DNA from: Hirschia sp.
GTDB lineage: Bacteria > Pseudomonadota > Alphaproteobacteria > Caulobacterales > Hyphomonadaceae
Length of the DNA stretch: 46,264 nucleotides
Assembly: GCA_002709235.1 (NCBI GenBank)
Contig: PAQI01000017.1
Coordinates: 2,079-48,342, forward strand
Direction of reading: 5' to 3'
Both the position numbers and the translations under genes were made by a program. Position 1 is the stretch's first letter. Each line of letters starts with the position of its first letter. Below the pieces are notes generated by a model that was not told the DNA's origin, searched no databases, and saw only the letters and a list, made by a program, of their open reading frames with translations. This document shows, piece after piece, positions 23,291-30,707 of this stretch.

Positions 23291-25237
23291 ATGTTGAAAT
23301 TCAAATCGGGTCTGGCGGCAATATTGATGACGACAAGCATGTTGTCGGCCTGCCAGACAAAAGGCGACAACGGCCCCATCAGCGAAGAAGCCCGCATACA
23401 AGCGCTCTACGGGATGACAACAGCACCCGCCGCGAAGAATGAACAGGCCGACATCACGGAATTGCAGGCTTTGCTGGACGGACTGGCAAGTGTCTTCACC
23501 ATCCAGACGGAAGCGGTTGAAGATGAGACAACCGGAGCAGTCGCCAGAAATGTGATAATCACAGGCAAGGACTCCCCCGAGCTTGCAGTCATGATCAGTG
23601 AATTGCGGGCCTGGGGTGCCAATTCCGAGCTTTCAGCCGCCATTGCAGCGGGCGACACCTTCACCCTCGCCCAGCGCCTTGATGCGCGTGGAGTCAGCGT
23701 CCAGGGCATGGATAAGCTGTCAAACAAGATGGTCGATGGCTATATGGGCGCAATGGGAAGCGCGATGTCTGGCATTTCCCCGGACGTTCAGGCCGAACTT
23801 TCCGCAATGGATCAGGAATTCACTGATTACACCGCCACCATCGGCCATATAGTCGCCGACGACTTGACCTGGCACGCCCTGCCCGACGACGCACGCGCCT
23901 TCATGCAAAGCAAAGGTGAGGAAGAAGAGGATATCGCGTCCATCCTTGCCTTTTTTGCCCGCATGAACCTCGCCTTCAGCGCAGATGCAATTTCATTTGC
24001 CGACATGCGAGTGGCTGCAGATTTCAATCAGGTCGTTGAAGACCAGATGTCCCAGGACGCGTCGATAGCCTATACGATTGGCCATTTTGCCTATGACGAT
24101 CTGGATCGCGGCGATATCGCCTTCGCCGTCATGGACAATATGAATATGGACATGACCATGAATATGGGTGCGGCTGGCGAGGAAACGTCACTGCTCATGT
24201 CACAGGCCAGCCATTATGATCGCTTCATCGTGGAAGATTTCCAGACCACCACCCTGATGCAAAGCCTGGCCATCGGAGAGACACCGGACATGAGCGTCCG
24301 CGATGTCATGAACCTTGGAAACTGGCGCAGCTATGGCATCTCCTCCAGCCTCAATGGAAAGCCTTATTTCAGTGCTGATGAAAGCCATATGGACCTGCGC
24401 GAATGGTCCTGGTTCATCCCCTCGAAAATCTCCATGTCAATCACGGGTGGAGAATTCCACACTACAACTTTCGTCGACTATTTCACCACAATGATGAACA
24501 CTGTCGCCACCATTGCCCCGGAAGACGAGATGGATGCGCAAGATGCCCAGGATCTCGCCGCCATAACCAAGGCTACACAGCAGGTCGGTGAAACGCTTGT
24601 CGCAACTGACATGGACAAGATCGCATTCTCCTTCGATTTCGACGGAGTATGGAATCCGGATACTGGCGCATTCAGGCTTGATGCTTCTGGTGATGTCGTC
24701 GATTTCATGAGCGAGACAGACAGCCTCTCCATGATCCTGCCGACCTATGCTGATTTCCAGGCCCTTGCCCCGGCTGAAGGGGAGGCATTCGACATGGATG
24801 CGCTTGGCAGGCTTTTCGCCGACAAGACAAAGCTCAACAATTATTCCCTGGCGCTGGACGACAATGGCGGCATCGCCAAACTCTTCACGCTCGTCCACGA
24901 ATTTTCAAAGCTCGTTCCGGCTGAAGAAGCTGATGAGAGTGTGATGATGTTGCAGAACACACCGCCTGACCAGCTGCGTGAAACCATGCAGGGGCTGGTG
25001 CGTCTGGGCGCGATGCAGCTGAATTCCGAATTCCCACCCGCTGTGTCCTGGGTCAATTCATTCGCCGACTTCATCCAGAAGGGCGGCAAGTTCGAATTTT
25101 CACTGTCCCCTTCTGCTCCTGTCGGCAAAGCAGAAATCGAAGGCACCGAAGCCCTGTTCAGAGACGACCCCGCAGTTCTGGTCGACCTGTTCGGCGTTTC
25201 TGTTACCCAGATTCCTGACGAGACAGAGAAAGAATAA
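23291..25237 (+). CDS. Large orphan lipoprotein of unknown function
   Basis: The protein has 648 residues. The N-terminus MLKFKSGLAAILMTTSMLSAC has a canonical lipobox LSAC, so it is anchored through Cys21, probably in the outer membrane. GGAGGGG (23276-23282) lies 8 nt before the ATG; a nominal start at 23261 has no signal character. The body is acidic and rich in Asp and Met (for example MDNMNMDMTMNMG around residue 281-293). It has amphipathic helical stretches and a beta-rich second half (DKIAFSFDFDGVWNPDTGAFRLDASG, in two parts). The sequence shows no catalytic motif I can name. It stands alone: its downstream neighbour is the putative structured RNA region. Confidence 0.8.
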   Translation: MLKFKSGLAAILMTTSMLSACQTKGDNGPISEEARIQALYGMTTAPAAKNEQADITELQALLDGLASVFTIQTEAVEDETTGAVARNVIITGKDSPELAVMISELRAWGANSELSAAIAAGDTFTLAQRLDARGVSVQGMDKLSNKMVDGYMGAMGSAMSGISPDVQAELSAMDQEFTDYTATIGHIVADDLTWHALPDDARAFMQSKGEEEEDIASILAFFARMNLAFSADAISFADMRVAADFNQVVEDQMSQDASIAYTIGHFAYDDLDRGDIAFAVMDNMNMDMTMNMGAAGEETSLLMSQASHYDRFIVEDFQTTTLMQSLAIGETPDMSVRDVMNLGNWRSYGISSSLNGKPYFSADESHMDLREWSWFIPSKISMSITGGEFHTTTFVDYFTTMMNTVATIAPEDEMDAQDAQDLAAITKATQQVGETLVATDMDKIAFSFDFDGVWNPDTGAFRLDASGDVVDFMSETDSLSMILPTYADFQALAPAEGEAFDMDALGRLFADKTKLNNYSLALDDNGGIAKLFTLVHEFSKLVPAEEADESVMMLQNTPPDQLRETMQGLVRLGAMQLNSEFPPAVSWVNSFADFIQKGGKFEFSLSPSAPVGKAEIEGTEALFRDDPAVLVDLFGVSVTQIPDETEKE

Positions 25238-25280
25238 GGGCTGGCAACCCCAAACGATTGATATCTCGTATTTTGGCGAG

Positions 25281-25306
25281 ATCTGAAAAATTTCATGTTT
25301 TCAGAT
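25281..25306 (+). terminator. Hairpin downstream of the orphan lipoprotein gene
   Basis: ATCTGAAAA (25281-25289), an 8-nt loop and TTTTCAGAT (25298-25306) make a perfect 9-bp stem, 43 nt after the stop codon. There is no T-run beyond the stem. A second short hairpin, ATCTCG/CGAGAT (25263-25282), overlaps it by two bases, so the two would compete. It could end the lipoprotein transcript. Confidence 0.4.
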
Positions 25307-25356
25307 ATTGATTTGTTAACCGCTTGCCCACAGACTTATCCACAACAGCAACATTT

Positions 25357-25371
25357 GAAAGGAGGTGATCC
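25357..25371 (+). promoter_or_regulatory. Extended Shine-Dalgarno: 15-nt complement of the 16S rRNA 3' tail
   Basis: GAAAGGAGGTGATCC is the exact reverse complement of the conserved 3' end of bacterial 16S rRNA (GGATCACCTCCTTTC). It lies one base before an ATG, so the AGGAGG core is 7-8 nt from the start codon. Ordinary ribosome sites match 4-7 nt. The adjacent bases do not continue the 16S sequence, so this is not a captured piece of rRNA gene. Confidence 0.8.
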
Positions 25372-25372
25372 G

Positions 25373-25465
25373 ATGATCAGTGACTATTACAAGGTGCGTT
25401 TGAATTTGCGCAGTCACGGGATTTCTGGAGCAGCCTCTGGGAATTCTCGCCTCTGCCGGGCCTGA
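25373..25465 (+). CDS. 30-codon short ORF behind the extended Shine-Dalgarno
   Basis: The predicted peptide is 30 residues, begins MISDYYKVRLNLRSHG and ends SRLCRA before TGA. It is basic, with no signal peptide or known motif. The evidence that it is translated is the ribosome site: a 15-nt 16S complement ending one base before the ATG. The stop codon lies inside a hairpin, so translation would alter folding downstream, as in leader peptides. It lacks runs of one amino acid that would point to amino-acid attenuation. Confidence 0.5.
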   Translation: MISDYYKVRLNLRSHGISGAASGNSRLCRA

Positions 25466-25551
25466 TGTGATCAAGCCCGCGTTCACGCCAGGCTGATGCC
25501 TCGCCAGGAACGCCAAAGACAAAAGCAACCGCTATAGTTGCGGGGATTGAC

Positions 25552-25588
25552 GGGCCGCCAGCATAGATGCTGCGCGGCCCTTCCTTTT
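25552..25588 (+). terminator. Intrinsic terminator of the short RNA unit
   Basis: GGGCCGC-CAGCAT (25552-25564) pairs with ATGCTG-c-GCGGCCC (25567-25580) with a single bulged base, followed by TTCCTTTT. The stem is long and GC-rich at its base. Since no conventional gene lies between 25237 and this point, it implies a separate short transcript. Confidence 0.75.
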
Positions 25589-25707
25589 GCCCAAAGCCCT
25601 CCACTCTCCTGAATGATCCCCAAAAATCAGCCGCTGGCAGCGCAAGCGATGCGACGCAATGTCGTTGTTTTCAAAGTTCTGGAGACATTCTTGCAAAACA
25701 AGTTATA

Positions 25708-25720
25708 TTGCAGTGCAGCA
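25708..25720. promoter_or_regulatory. TGC-repeat motif upstream of mcd
   Basis: TTGCAGTGCAGCA lies 21 bp before the mcd start codon, with TTGCAAAACA just upstream (25691-25700). TGC-rich repeats of this kind resemble sites of PhaR-type regulators of polyhydroxyalkanoate and acetyl-CoA metabolism, but the match is by eye and weak. Confidence 0.25.
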
Positions 25721-25741
25721 TAATAATTTCGGGAGGCCTGA

Positions 25742-27451
25742 ATGGACACGAAAGCAACGAACATGACCCAGGATATCATCCTGCCAGACCTCAATGTCAC
25801 ACTTCGCGACGCCGCCCATGCAGCAGACGCCTATTTCCTGTCCGCACGAGAATGCGTGGCCGCCAATGTCGCCCCCGCTGGCAAGGTCGATCGCAAGCTG
25901 ATGGATGTCGAACAGCGCGCCACGCATGGCCTGGGCTGGATCCTCTCCTATGTGGAAACCCTCAAGCAGGTCTCCGAATGGGCTGATCGTCTGGCTGCTG
26001 ATGGAGATTTCGGTGAAGCCGAACAATTGCTGTCCCAGATCCTGTTCGGTGAATATCTTCACCAGCTGGTCGGCGGCATCCCGATGACGCAGTGCGAAAT
26101 AGTCCGCCCGTCCGATCTGGGTGTGGACATGTCCACCGTCACCACACTGATCACCACACCAGCCGTTTCCAGCCTGCTCTCTTCCGGCAACACGCCCGCC
26201 ACACGCCTTCGCGCCGCTGCCCTGATCAAGGATGCACAGGGCCGGTCCACGGTAGAAAATACCGGGCTGGATGAAACCCTCACCATGGTGCGTGACCAGT
26301 TCCGCCGCTTTGCCGAAGACAAGGTGGCACCCTACGCCCATGAATGGCACCTCAAGGACGAGTTGATCCCGATGGAAATCCTGACTGAAATGTCAGAGCT
26401 CGGTGTCTTCGGCCTGACAATACCAGAAGAATTTGGCGGCCTCGGCATGGGCAAGACCTCCATGTGCGTCGTCTCCGAAGAACTCTCGCGCGGCTATATC
26501 GGCGTCGGCTCACTGGGAACGCGCTCCGAGATAGCTGCCGAGCTGATCCTCAATGGCGGCACGCAGGCGCAAAAGGAAAAATACCTGCCAAAGATCGCAT
26601 CCGGCGAGATCCTGCCGACCGCCGTATTCACCGAACCCAATACCGGTTCGGATCTTGGCTCCCTGCGTACGCGCGCGGTCAAGGACGGTGACAATTGGAA
26701 GATCACCGGCAACAAGACCTGGATCACCCATGCAGCCCGCACCGACATGATGACCGTGTTGACCCGCACAAAGCCTGACACAGATAATTTTCGCGGCCTG
26801 ACCATGTTCCTGGCCGAAAAGCCCCGCGGCACGGTCGACGACCCCTTCCCCGCAAAAGGCATGTCTGGCGGCGAGATCGAAGTGCTCGGCTATCGCGGTA
26901 TGAAGGAATATGAGCTGGGCTTTGACGACTTTGAAGTGCCCGCCGAAAACATGCTGGGCGGTCCAGACGGTGACGGCATGGGCTTCAAATATCTGATGGC
27001 CACCTTTGAAGGTGCACGCATCCAGACCGCTGCCCGCGCCATCGGTGTCGCACAGAGCGCGCTTGAACTCGGCCTGAAATACGCCCTGGAACGCCAGCAA
27101 TTCGGATCACCAATCTTCGAATTTCCGCGCGTGACGGACAAACTGGTGATGATGGCCGCCGAACTGGTCGGTGTACGTCAGCTGACCTATTATTCGGCCC
27201 GCCGCAAGGATGAAGGCAAACGCTGTGACCTTGAGGCCGGTATGGCCAAGCTGATTGGTGCGCGCGTCGCATGGTCCGCGGCAGACAATGCCCTGCAGAT
27301 TCACGGCGGCAATGGCTTCGCGCTGGAATATCCGATCAGCCGGGTGCTTCAGGATGCACGTATCCTCAACATCTTCGAGGGTGCGGGTGAAGTACAAGCC
27401 ATGGTCATCGCCCGCCGCACGCTGGATGAATATTGCGCTGCCAGGAACTGA
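25742..27451 (+). CDS. mcd: (2S)-methylsuccinyl-CoA dehydrogenase (acyl-CoA dehydrogenase family)
   Basis: The protein has 569 residues. The C-terminal two thirds (from about 190) is a complete acyl-CoA dehydrogenase: LGVFGLTIPEEFGGLGM, FTEPNTGSDLGSLRTRA, ITGNKTWITHA, QIHGGNGFALEYPISR and the catalytic Glu546 in IFEGAGEVQ. The extra N-terminal domain of about 180 residues is what distinguishes methylsuccinyl-CoA dehydrogenase from ordinary members. Mcd oxidises (2S)-methylsuccinyl-CoA to mesaconyl-CoA in the ethylmalonyl-CoA pathway for acetyl-CoA assimilation, passing electrons to ETF. Other pathway genes are not in the window, so the specific call rests on the domain layout; a generic acyl-CoA dehydrogenase with an extension is the alternative. 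GGGAGG (25731-25736) lies 5 nt before the ATG. The PduO adenosyltransferase nearby would make the B12 cofactor for the pathway's mutases. Confidence 0.78.
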   Translation: MDTKATNMTQDIILPDLNVTLRDAAHAADAYFLSARECVAANVAPAGKVDRKLMDVEQRATHGLGWILSYVETLKQVSEWADRLAADGDFGEAEQLLSQILFGEYLHQLVGGIPMTQCEIVRPSDLGVDMSTVTTLITTPAVSSLLSSGNTPATRLRAAALIKDAQGRSTVENTGLDETLTMVRDQFRRFAEDKVAPYAHEWHLKDELIPMEILTEMSELGVFGLTIPEEFGGLGMGKTSMCVVSEELSRGYIGVGSLGTRSEIAAELILNGGTQAQKEKYLPKIASGEILPTAVFTEPNTGSDLGSLRTRAVKDGDNWKITGNKTWITHAARTDMMTVLTRTKPDTDNFRGLTMFLAEKPRGTVDDPFPAKGMSGGEIEVLGYRGMKEYELGFDDFEVPAENMLGGPDGDGMGFKYLMATFEGARIQTAARAIGVAQSALELGLKYALERQQFGSPIFEFPRVTDKLVMMAAELVGVRQLTYYSARRKDEGKRCDLEAGMAKLIGARVAWSAADNALQIHGGNGFALEYPISRVLQDARILNIFEGAGEVQAMVIARRTLDEYCAARN

Positions 27452-27569
27452 TCCGTGAGTGTGACGTGCGGGGGGCAAACAGCCTCCGCGTGGGTATACG
27501 CGGTAGTCTGCTAAACGAGTTCCGGCGGTTAGGTAAGCTATTCAAACTCCATGCGTTGGAGCGTTCATA

Positions 27570-27953
27570 CTACTCACAATTCATCATCATCGGAGCCAGA
27601 CATTGCTTGTGTCTTTCAGCTGCCACCTGCATACAATTGTTAGCCATCAAATTTTCTTGGCTGCCCGCCGATCCGATCGTATATCTTTCTTTACAATAAT
27701 TTAGATCAGAAGTCAGATCATTGTCACACTTGCTGTAACAGGCATCCTTGGGCGTTTCAGTCGGCTCATCCACAGAAATTATGCCATATGCTGCCAACAT
27801 TTGATTAGTGCGCATTTTGCCCATGAGACTGTAAAAATCAACCATCGTGTCGATGTCCGTCTCATTCCCACAGTTCGCACCAAAACAAACAGACTGTGCA
27901 TTTGCAAAGGCAGTTGCCGTTGCGAATAACGCAGCAACAATCATCGATTTCAT
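27570..27953 (-). CDS. Small Cys-rich secreted protein
   Basis: The protein has 127 residues. MKSMIVAALFATATAFANAQ is a clear Sec signal peptide. The mature part has eight cysteines (CFGANC, CYSKC, then four spaced singly to the C-terminus, the last as NCE) that could form four disulfides. I recognise no family. I chose ATG 27953 over the in-frame ATG at 27980 because the signal peptide starts there; the ribosome site is weak (GGGAAA). It is convergent with mcd. A short inverted repeat CCGCGT/ACGCGG (27486-27503) lies between them without a T-run. Confidence 0.7.
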   Translation of the reverse strand: MKSMIVAALFATATAFANAQSVCFGANCGNETDIDTMVDFYSLMGKMRTNQMLAAYGIISVDEPTETPKDACYSKCDNDLTSDLNYCKERYTIGSAGSQENLMANNCMQVAAERHKQCLAPMMMNCE

Positions 27954-28020
27954 CGCAAGATTTCCCAACCACAAGAACACTCAAGAAAAACCTAGCCTCT
28001 CCCGATTACAGCTTCAACCC

Positions 28021-28578
28021 TCAATTGCATCTTGGTCGTTCCAGCACATAAACTTCAGCGTCCATGAAGGTTGATGTGCGGGCAACCTTATATCCGATCC
28101 GGGCGGCCAATCTGAGCGAAGAACTGTTTTCAGGATCAATGATACAAACCGTCTGCGCGCAGTCCAGCGACTGATCTGCCCACGCAAACACGGCACCCAG
28201 CGCCTCGCTCGCATAGCCCCTGCCCCATGCATTGGCCCCGAACACCCATCCCGCTTCCGGCACACCGGATATGGGTGGCGACATGTCGCGCAGAGCCTCC
28301 ATCAAGCCGCACTCGCCCAGAATCTCACCCTTCGCCTTGTCGGTCACGACCCAGAAACCATAGCCCAGCATGATCCAGCTGCCGAAACTGCGCTCCATCG
28401 CAGCCCAGACCTGCGCGCGCGGCCGCGGCTGGTTACCGATGAACCGGGTGACGGCCGGGTCCGCCCAGATCTGCGCCAGGACATCCAGATCAGATGACTG
28501 ATAGGCACGCAGGACAAGACGCTCCGTTTCCAGCTCCGGTAGGCTGACCTCTGCGCGAGTGGCAATGGACTGGAACAT
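28021..28578 (-). CDS. GNAT family N-acetyltransferase (RimJ/RimL-like)
   Basis: The protein has 185 residues with the fold of ribosomal-protein-type acetyltransferases: ETERLVLRAYQSSDLDVLAQIWADP at the start (strand one and helix one), WVVTDKAKGEILGECGL, AGWVFGANAWGRGYASEALGAV carrying the acetyl-CoA-binding G-x-G-Y-A element, and ENSSSLRLAARIGYK. These are family motifs, and the acceptor substrate is unknown. The start is uncertain: ATG 28578 leaves about 15 residues before the domain, and ATG 28611 is an in-frame alternative; neither has a strong ribosome site. The PH-like membrane-protein gene lies upstream on the same strand. Confidence 0.82.
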   Translation of the reverse strand: MFQSIATRAEVSLPELETERLVLRAYQSSDLDVLAQIWADPAVTRFIGNQPRPRAQVWAAMERSFGSWIMLGYGFWVVTDKAKGEILGECGLMEALRDMSPPISGVPEAGWVFGANAWGRGYASEALGAVFAWADQSLDCAQTVCIIDPENSSSLRLAARIGYKVARTSTFMDAEVYVLERPRCN

Positions 28579-28636
28579 GATCTGCGGCCTGGCTGACTGA
28601 ATACAGCCCATGATAGTGGCTCAGTCAGGCAGCAAT

Positions 28637-29167
28637 TCAAGTGACTTCTGAATTCACCTTCTTGCGTGCGAATGCCGCAAATTCGTCAAAGCCGTTCATG
28701 CAGCGCGACAACCAGAACATCTGGCCATTACTCGCCTTGATGTAATGGGTCTGCACAACATCGCTATATCCGATCCGCTTGACGGCTGGCCAGGTGATGA
28801 AACACCCGCCCCGTATCGGTGAAACATAATATACCCCCTCTTCATCGAAGGCGAGTTTGACGAAACAGGACAGATAGCTCGACAGGATGGTGTAATAGGC
28901 CAGCACCAGAAACAGGACGCAGAACAGGCTGGTTACAAGCAATGACTCGCTTCGCCATGCTGCAATCAGGCACAGAATCGGCAAGCTCAAAGATGCGAGC
29001 GCTACAAAACGCGCCACCGGGCCATAACTCAGCACGACCATCTTGCCCGCGCGGTGACCGGGTTGCCCCCGCATGAAATTCAGGACCAGGACAGACAACA
29101 CTCCGCCAATCATTGCCGCGAGCATGGGACCAAGGAGGACTTGCCAGTTCATCAGATTGCCTGCCAT
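28637..29167 (-). CDS. Membrane protein with a C-terminal PH-like domain
   Basis: About 176 residues. Three hydrophobic segments (about 8-33, 52-70 and 73-95) are followed by a soluble part with KLAFDEEGVYYVSPIRGG, CFITWPAVKRIGY and YIKASNGQMFWLSRC. This strand pattern resembles the bacterial PH-like domains found after membrane helices. The role is unknown. Start choice is weak: ATGs at 29227, 29167 and 29152 are all possible and none has a convincing ribosome site. The gene is divergent from the VOC protein at 29275 and upstream of the GNAT on the same strand. Confidence 0.65.
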   Translation of the reverse strand: MAGNLMNWQVLLGPMLAAMIGGVLSVLVLNFMRGQPGHRAGKMVVLSYGPVARFVALASLSLPILCLIAAWRSESLLVTSLFCVLFLVLAYYTILSSYLSCFVKLAFDEEGVYYVSPIRGGCFITWPAVKRIGYSDVVQTHYIKASNGQMFWLSRCMNGFDEFAAFARKKVNSEVT

Positions 29168-29274
29168 TTTTATCAACAAGACATCTCTCTTGCAGGCCTG
29201 ATGCCACCACTTTGGACTCGACTCCATTATATGTTCTTGTTATGTTCTTTTTGATCGCAGACTGGGAGGTCAAA

Positions 29275-29649
29275 ATGATCGGATATGTAACGCTTGGAAC
29301 GCATAATCTGGCTGAGAATGCCAAATTCTATGACGCCATCGCCGCCGAAATGGGTGTCGGCCGCATGATGGACGAAGACACTTTCATCGCATGGGGCAAA
29401 CCCGGCGGAGCTGCCGGTGTCGCGCTGACTGAACCTTTCGACAAGCAGCCCGCAACTGTCGGTAATGGCGTGATGGTTGCGCTTGAAGCAAAGGACCGCA
29501 CACAGGTTGACCGGATCTATCGCATCGCCATGACCAATGGCGGCAGTGATGAAGGTGCGCCAGGTGAGCGTGGTCCCGGTTTTTACGCCGCCTATTTCCG
29601 TGATCCCGATGGCAACAAGCTGAACGCCTTTGTGATGGAACAACAATAG
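29275..29649 (+). CDS. VOC family (glyoxalase-like) protein
   Basis: The protein has 124 residues, one vicinal-oxygen-chelate unit pair as in small VOC proteins. MIGYVTLGTHNLAENAKFYD opens the fold (metal-ligand position His10), AGVALTEPFD follows, and FYAAYFRDPDGNKLNAFV is the typical last strand with the conserved DPDGN. Substrate unknown; members include lyases, isomerases and antibiotic-binding proteins. GGGAGG (29264-29269) lies 5 nt before the ATG and decides the start; an upstream in-frame extension to 29113 lacks support. Confidence 0.88.
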   Translation: MIGYVTLGTHNLAENAKFYDAIAAEMGVGRMMDEDTFIAWGKPGGAAGVALTEPFDKQPATVGNGVMVALEAKDRTQVDRIYRIAMTNGGSDEGAPGERGPGFYAAYFRDPDGNKLNAFVMEQQ

Positions 29650-29724
29650 ATCGGTGCAAGACTGCGACGTTTGGCTTGCACATGATGCTCGCCAAGCGTC
29701 GCAGGGCGCACTATATGATGTGTC

Positions 29725-29949
29725 ATGAACCCGATGCTCGACAATCCGCTGGGCCTACCGCTCATTGTTGCCATGGCAGCAACCGTGATGGTGCTTGTCT
29801 TTGGTCTCCTGAACCTTTTCACCAAGGATAAGGACGTTCAGCGCACGCGCTCCAACAAGCTGATGCGCTTACGGGTATTGGCCCAGTTCATCGCCATTCT
29901 CATCCTCGTGGCCATCGGTCTGATGTCCGGCATGATCAATTTCGGCTAG
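29725..29949 (+). CDS. HIG1-like twin-transmembrane protein
   Basis: The protein has 74 residues with two membrane helices (about 11-32 and 51-72) joined by a basic loop TKDKDVQRTRSNKLMRLRV. The SNKLMRLRVLAQF segment is typical of bacterial HIG1-domain proteins, relatives of respiratory-supercomplex factors. It lies just upstream of the PduO gene, a common neighbour in alphaproteobacteria. No strong ribosome site; M1 or M4 could start it. Confidence 0.75.
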   Translation: MNPMLDNPLGLPLIVAMAATVMVLVFGLLNLFTKDKDVQRTRSNKLMRLRVLAQFIAILILVAIGLMSGMINFG

Positions 29950-30045
29950 AGCGGCCACTTGCCGGGGCGCGCAGAGGCTTGCAATCTGGGGCAATGCCTT
30001 CGACACCTTTGAACATCCTCCGGACCAGACAGGAATTTGCGAGCC

Positions 30046-30624
30046 ATGGTGAAGCTGAACAAGATCTACACACGCACTGGCGATGATGGCACAACAGGTC
30101 TTGCGACAGGTGATCGCGTCGCCAAATGGGATCTGCGCGTAGAAGCCTATGGCGCGGTTGACGAAACCAACGCGGCCATTGGTATCGCCCGCCTGCATGT
30201 CGATGGACGCGTTCATATGGATGAAGCGCTGAGCCGGATCCAGAATGATCTGTTTGATCTCGGTGCAGACCTGGCGACACCGGACAAGGGCGAAAAACTC
30301 GAATGGGAACCGCTTCGCATCACACCGGAACAGACCAAATGGCTGGAAACACAGATTGACGCGATGAATACCGATATTCCGCCACTGGACAGTTTCGTCC
30401 TGCCTGCCGGGACGGCGCTGTCATCCCATCTGCACATGGCTCGCACAATATCTCGCCGGGCCGAGCGCCTGATCGCACAGCTGGCGGCGAAGGAAGGTGA
30501 GATTGTGTCCCCCGCAGCCCTCGCCTACGCCAATCGGTTATCGGACTATTTTTTCGTGGCTGCACGTGCCGCCAACAATAATGGCGCGAAGGATGTCAAA
30601 TGGGTTCCAGGGGCCAACCGATAA
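30046..30624 (+). CDS. PduO-type ATP:cob(I)alamin adenosyltransferase
   Basis: The protein has 192 residues. It transfers adenosyl from ATP to cob(I)alamin to make coenzyme B12. The ATP-binding TRTGDDGTTGL is at residues 9-19, and the family's RRAERL and NRLSDYFFV follow in the C-terminal helices. The frame opens at a TTG at 30037. I chose ATG 30046 because MVKLNKIYTRTGD is the usual start; AGGA at 30031-30034 is the likely ribosome site. It follows the HIG1-like gene. The product is the cofactor for ethylmalonyl-CoA and methylmalonyl-CoA mutases, which fits mcd nearby. Confidence 0.93.
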   Translation: MVKLNKIYTRTGDDGTTGLATGDRVAKWDLRVEAYGAVDETNAAIGIARLHVDGRVHMDEALSRIQNDLFDLGADLATPDKGEKLEWEPLRITPEQTKWLETQIDAMNTDIPPLDSFVLPAGTALSSHLHMARTISRRAERLIAQLAAKEGEIVSPAALAYANRLSDYFFVAARAANNNGAKDVKWVPGANR

Positions 30625-30707
30625 TCGCGACATGCGGTTAACCCCTTGCCTCACAGCGCCCAACGTGAACATTTGATGCGCAAAACCAACCTTTGGAGGG
30701 TAACACT

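Larger units (their letters stand above)
25357..25588 (+). ncRNA. Candidate structured leader/regulatory RNA with a short ORF
   Basis: The segment between the extended Shine-Dalgarno and a terminator contains nested inverted repeats. GGGCCTGAT/ATCAAGCCC (25458-25478, one mismatch) overlaps the short ORF's stop codon. GCGTTC/GAACGC (25479-25513) encloses AGGC-TGAT-GCCT. GCAAC/GTTGC (25525-25541) has an alternative CCGC/GCGG pairing. A direct repeat CGCCAGG occurs at 25486 and 25502. This is the architecture of a leader peptide with attenuation hairpins or of a small RNA. There is no gene directly fused to it: mcd starts 154 nt after the terminator. I do not recognise a named RNA family, and the 5' end is not defined. 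Confidence 0.45.

Noticed and set aside
25357-25371. The 16S-tail complement might be a captured fragment of an inverted rRNA gene.
   Set aside because: The match ends exactly at the conserved tail; the flanking bases do not continue the 16S sequence on either side.
25537-25580. The sequence GGGGATTGACGGG near the terminator recalls the start of tmRNA.
   Set aside because: The conserved TTCGA element and the tag-peptide reading frame are absent, and the segment forms a simple terminator stem.
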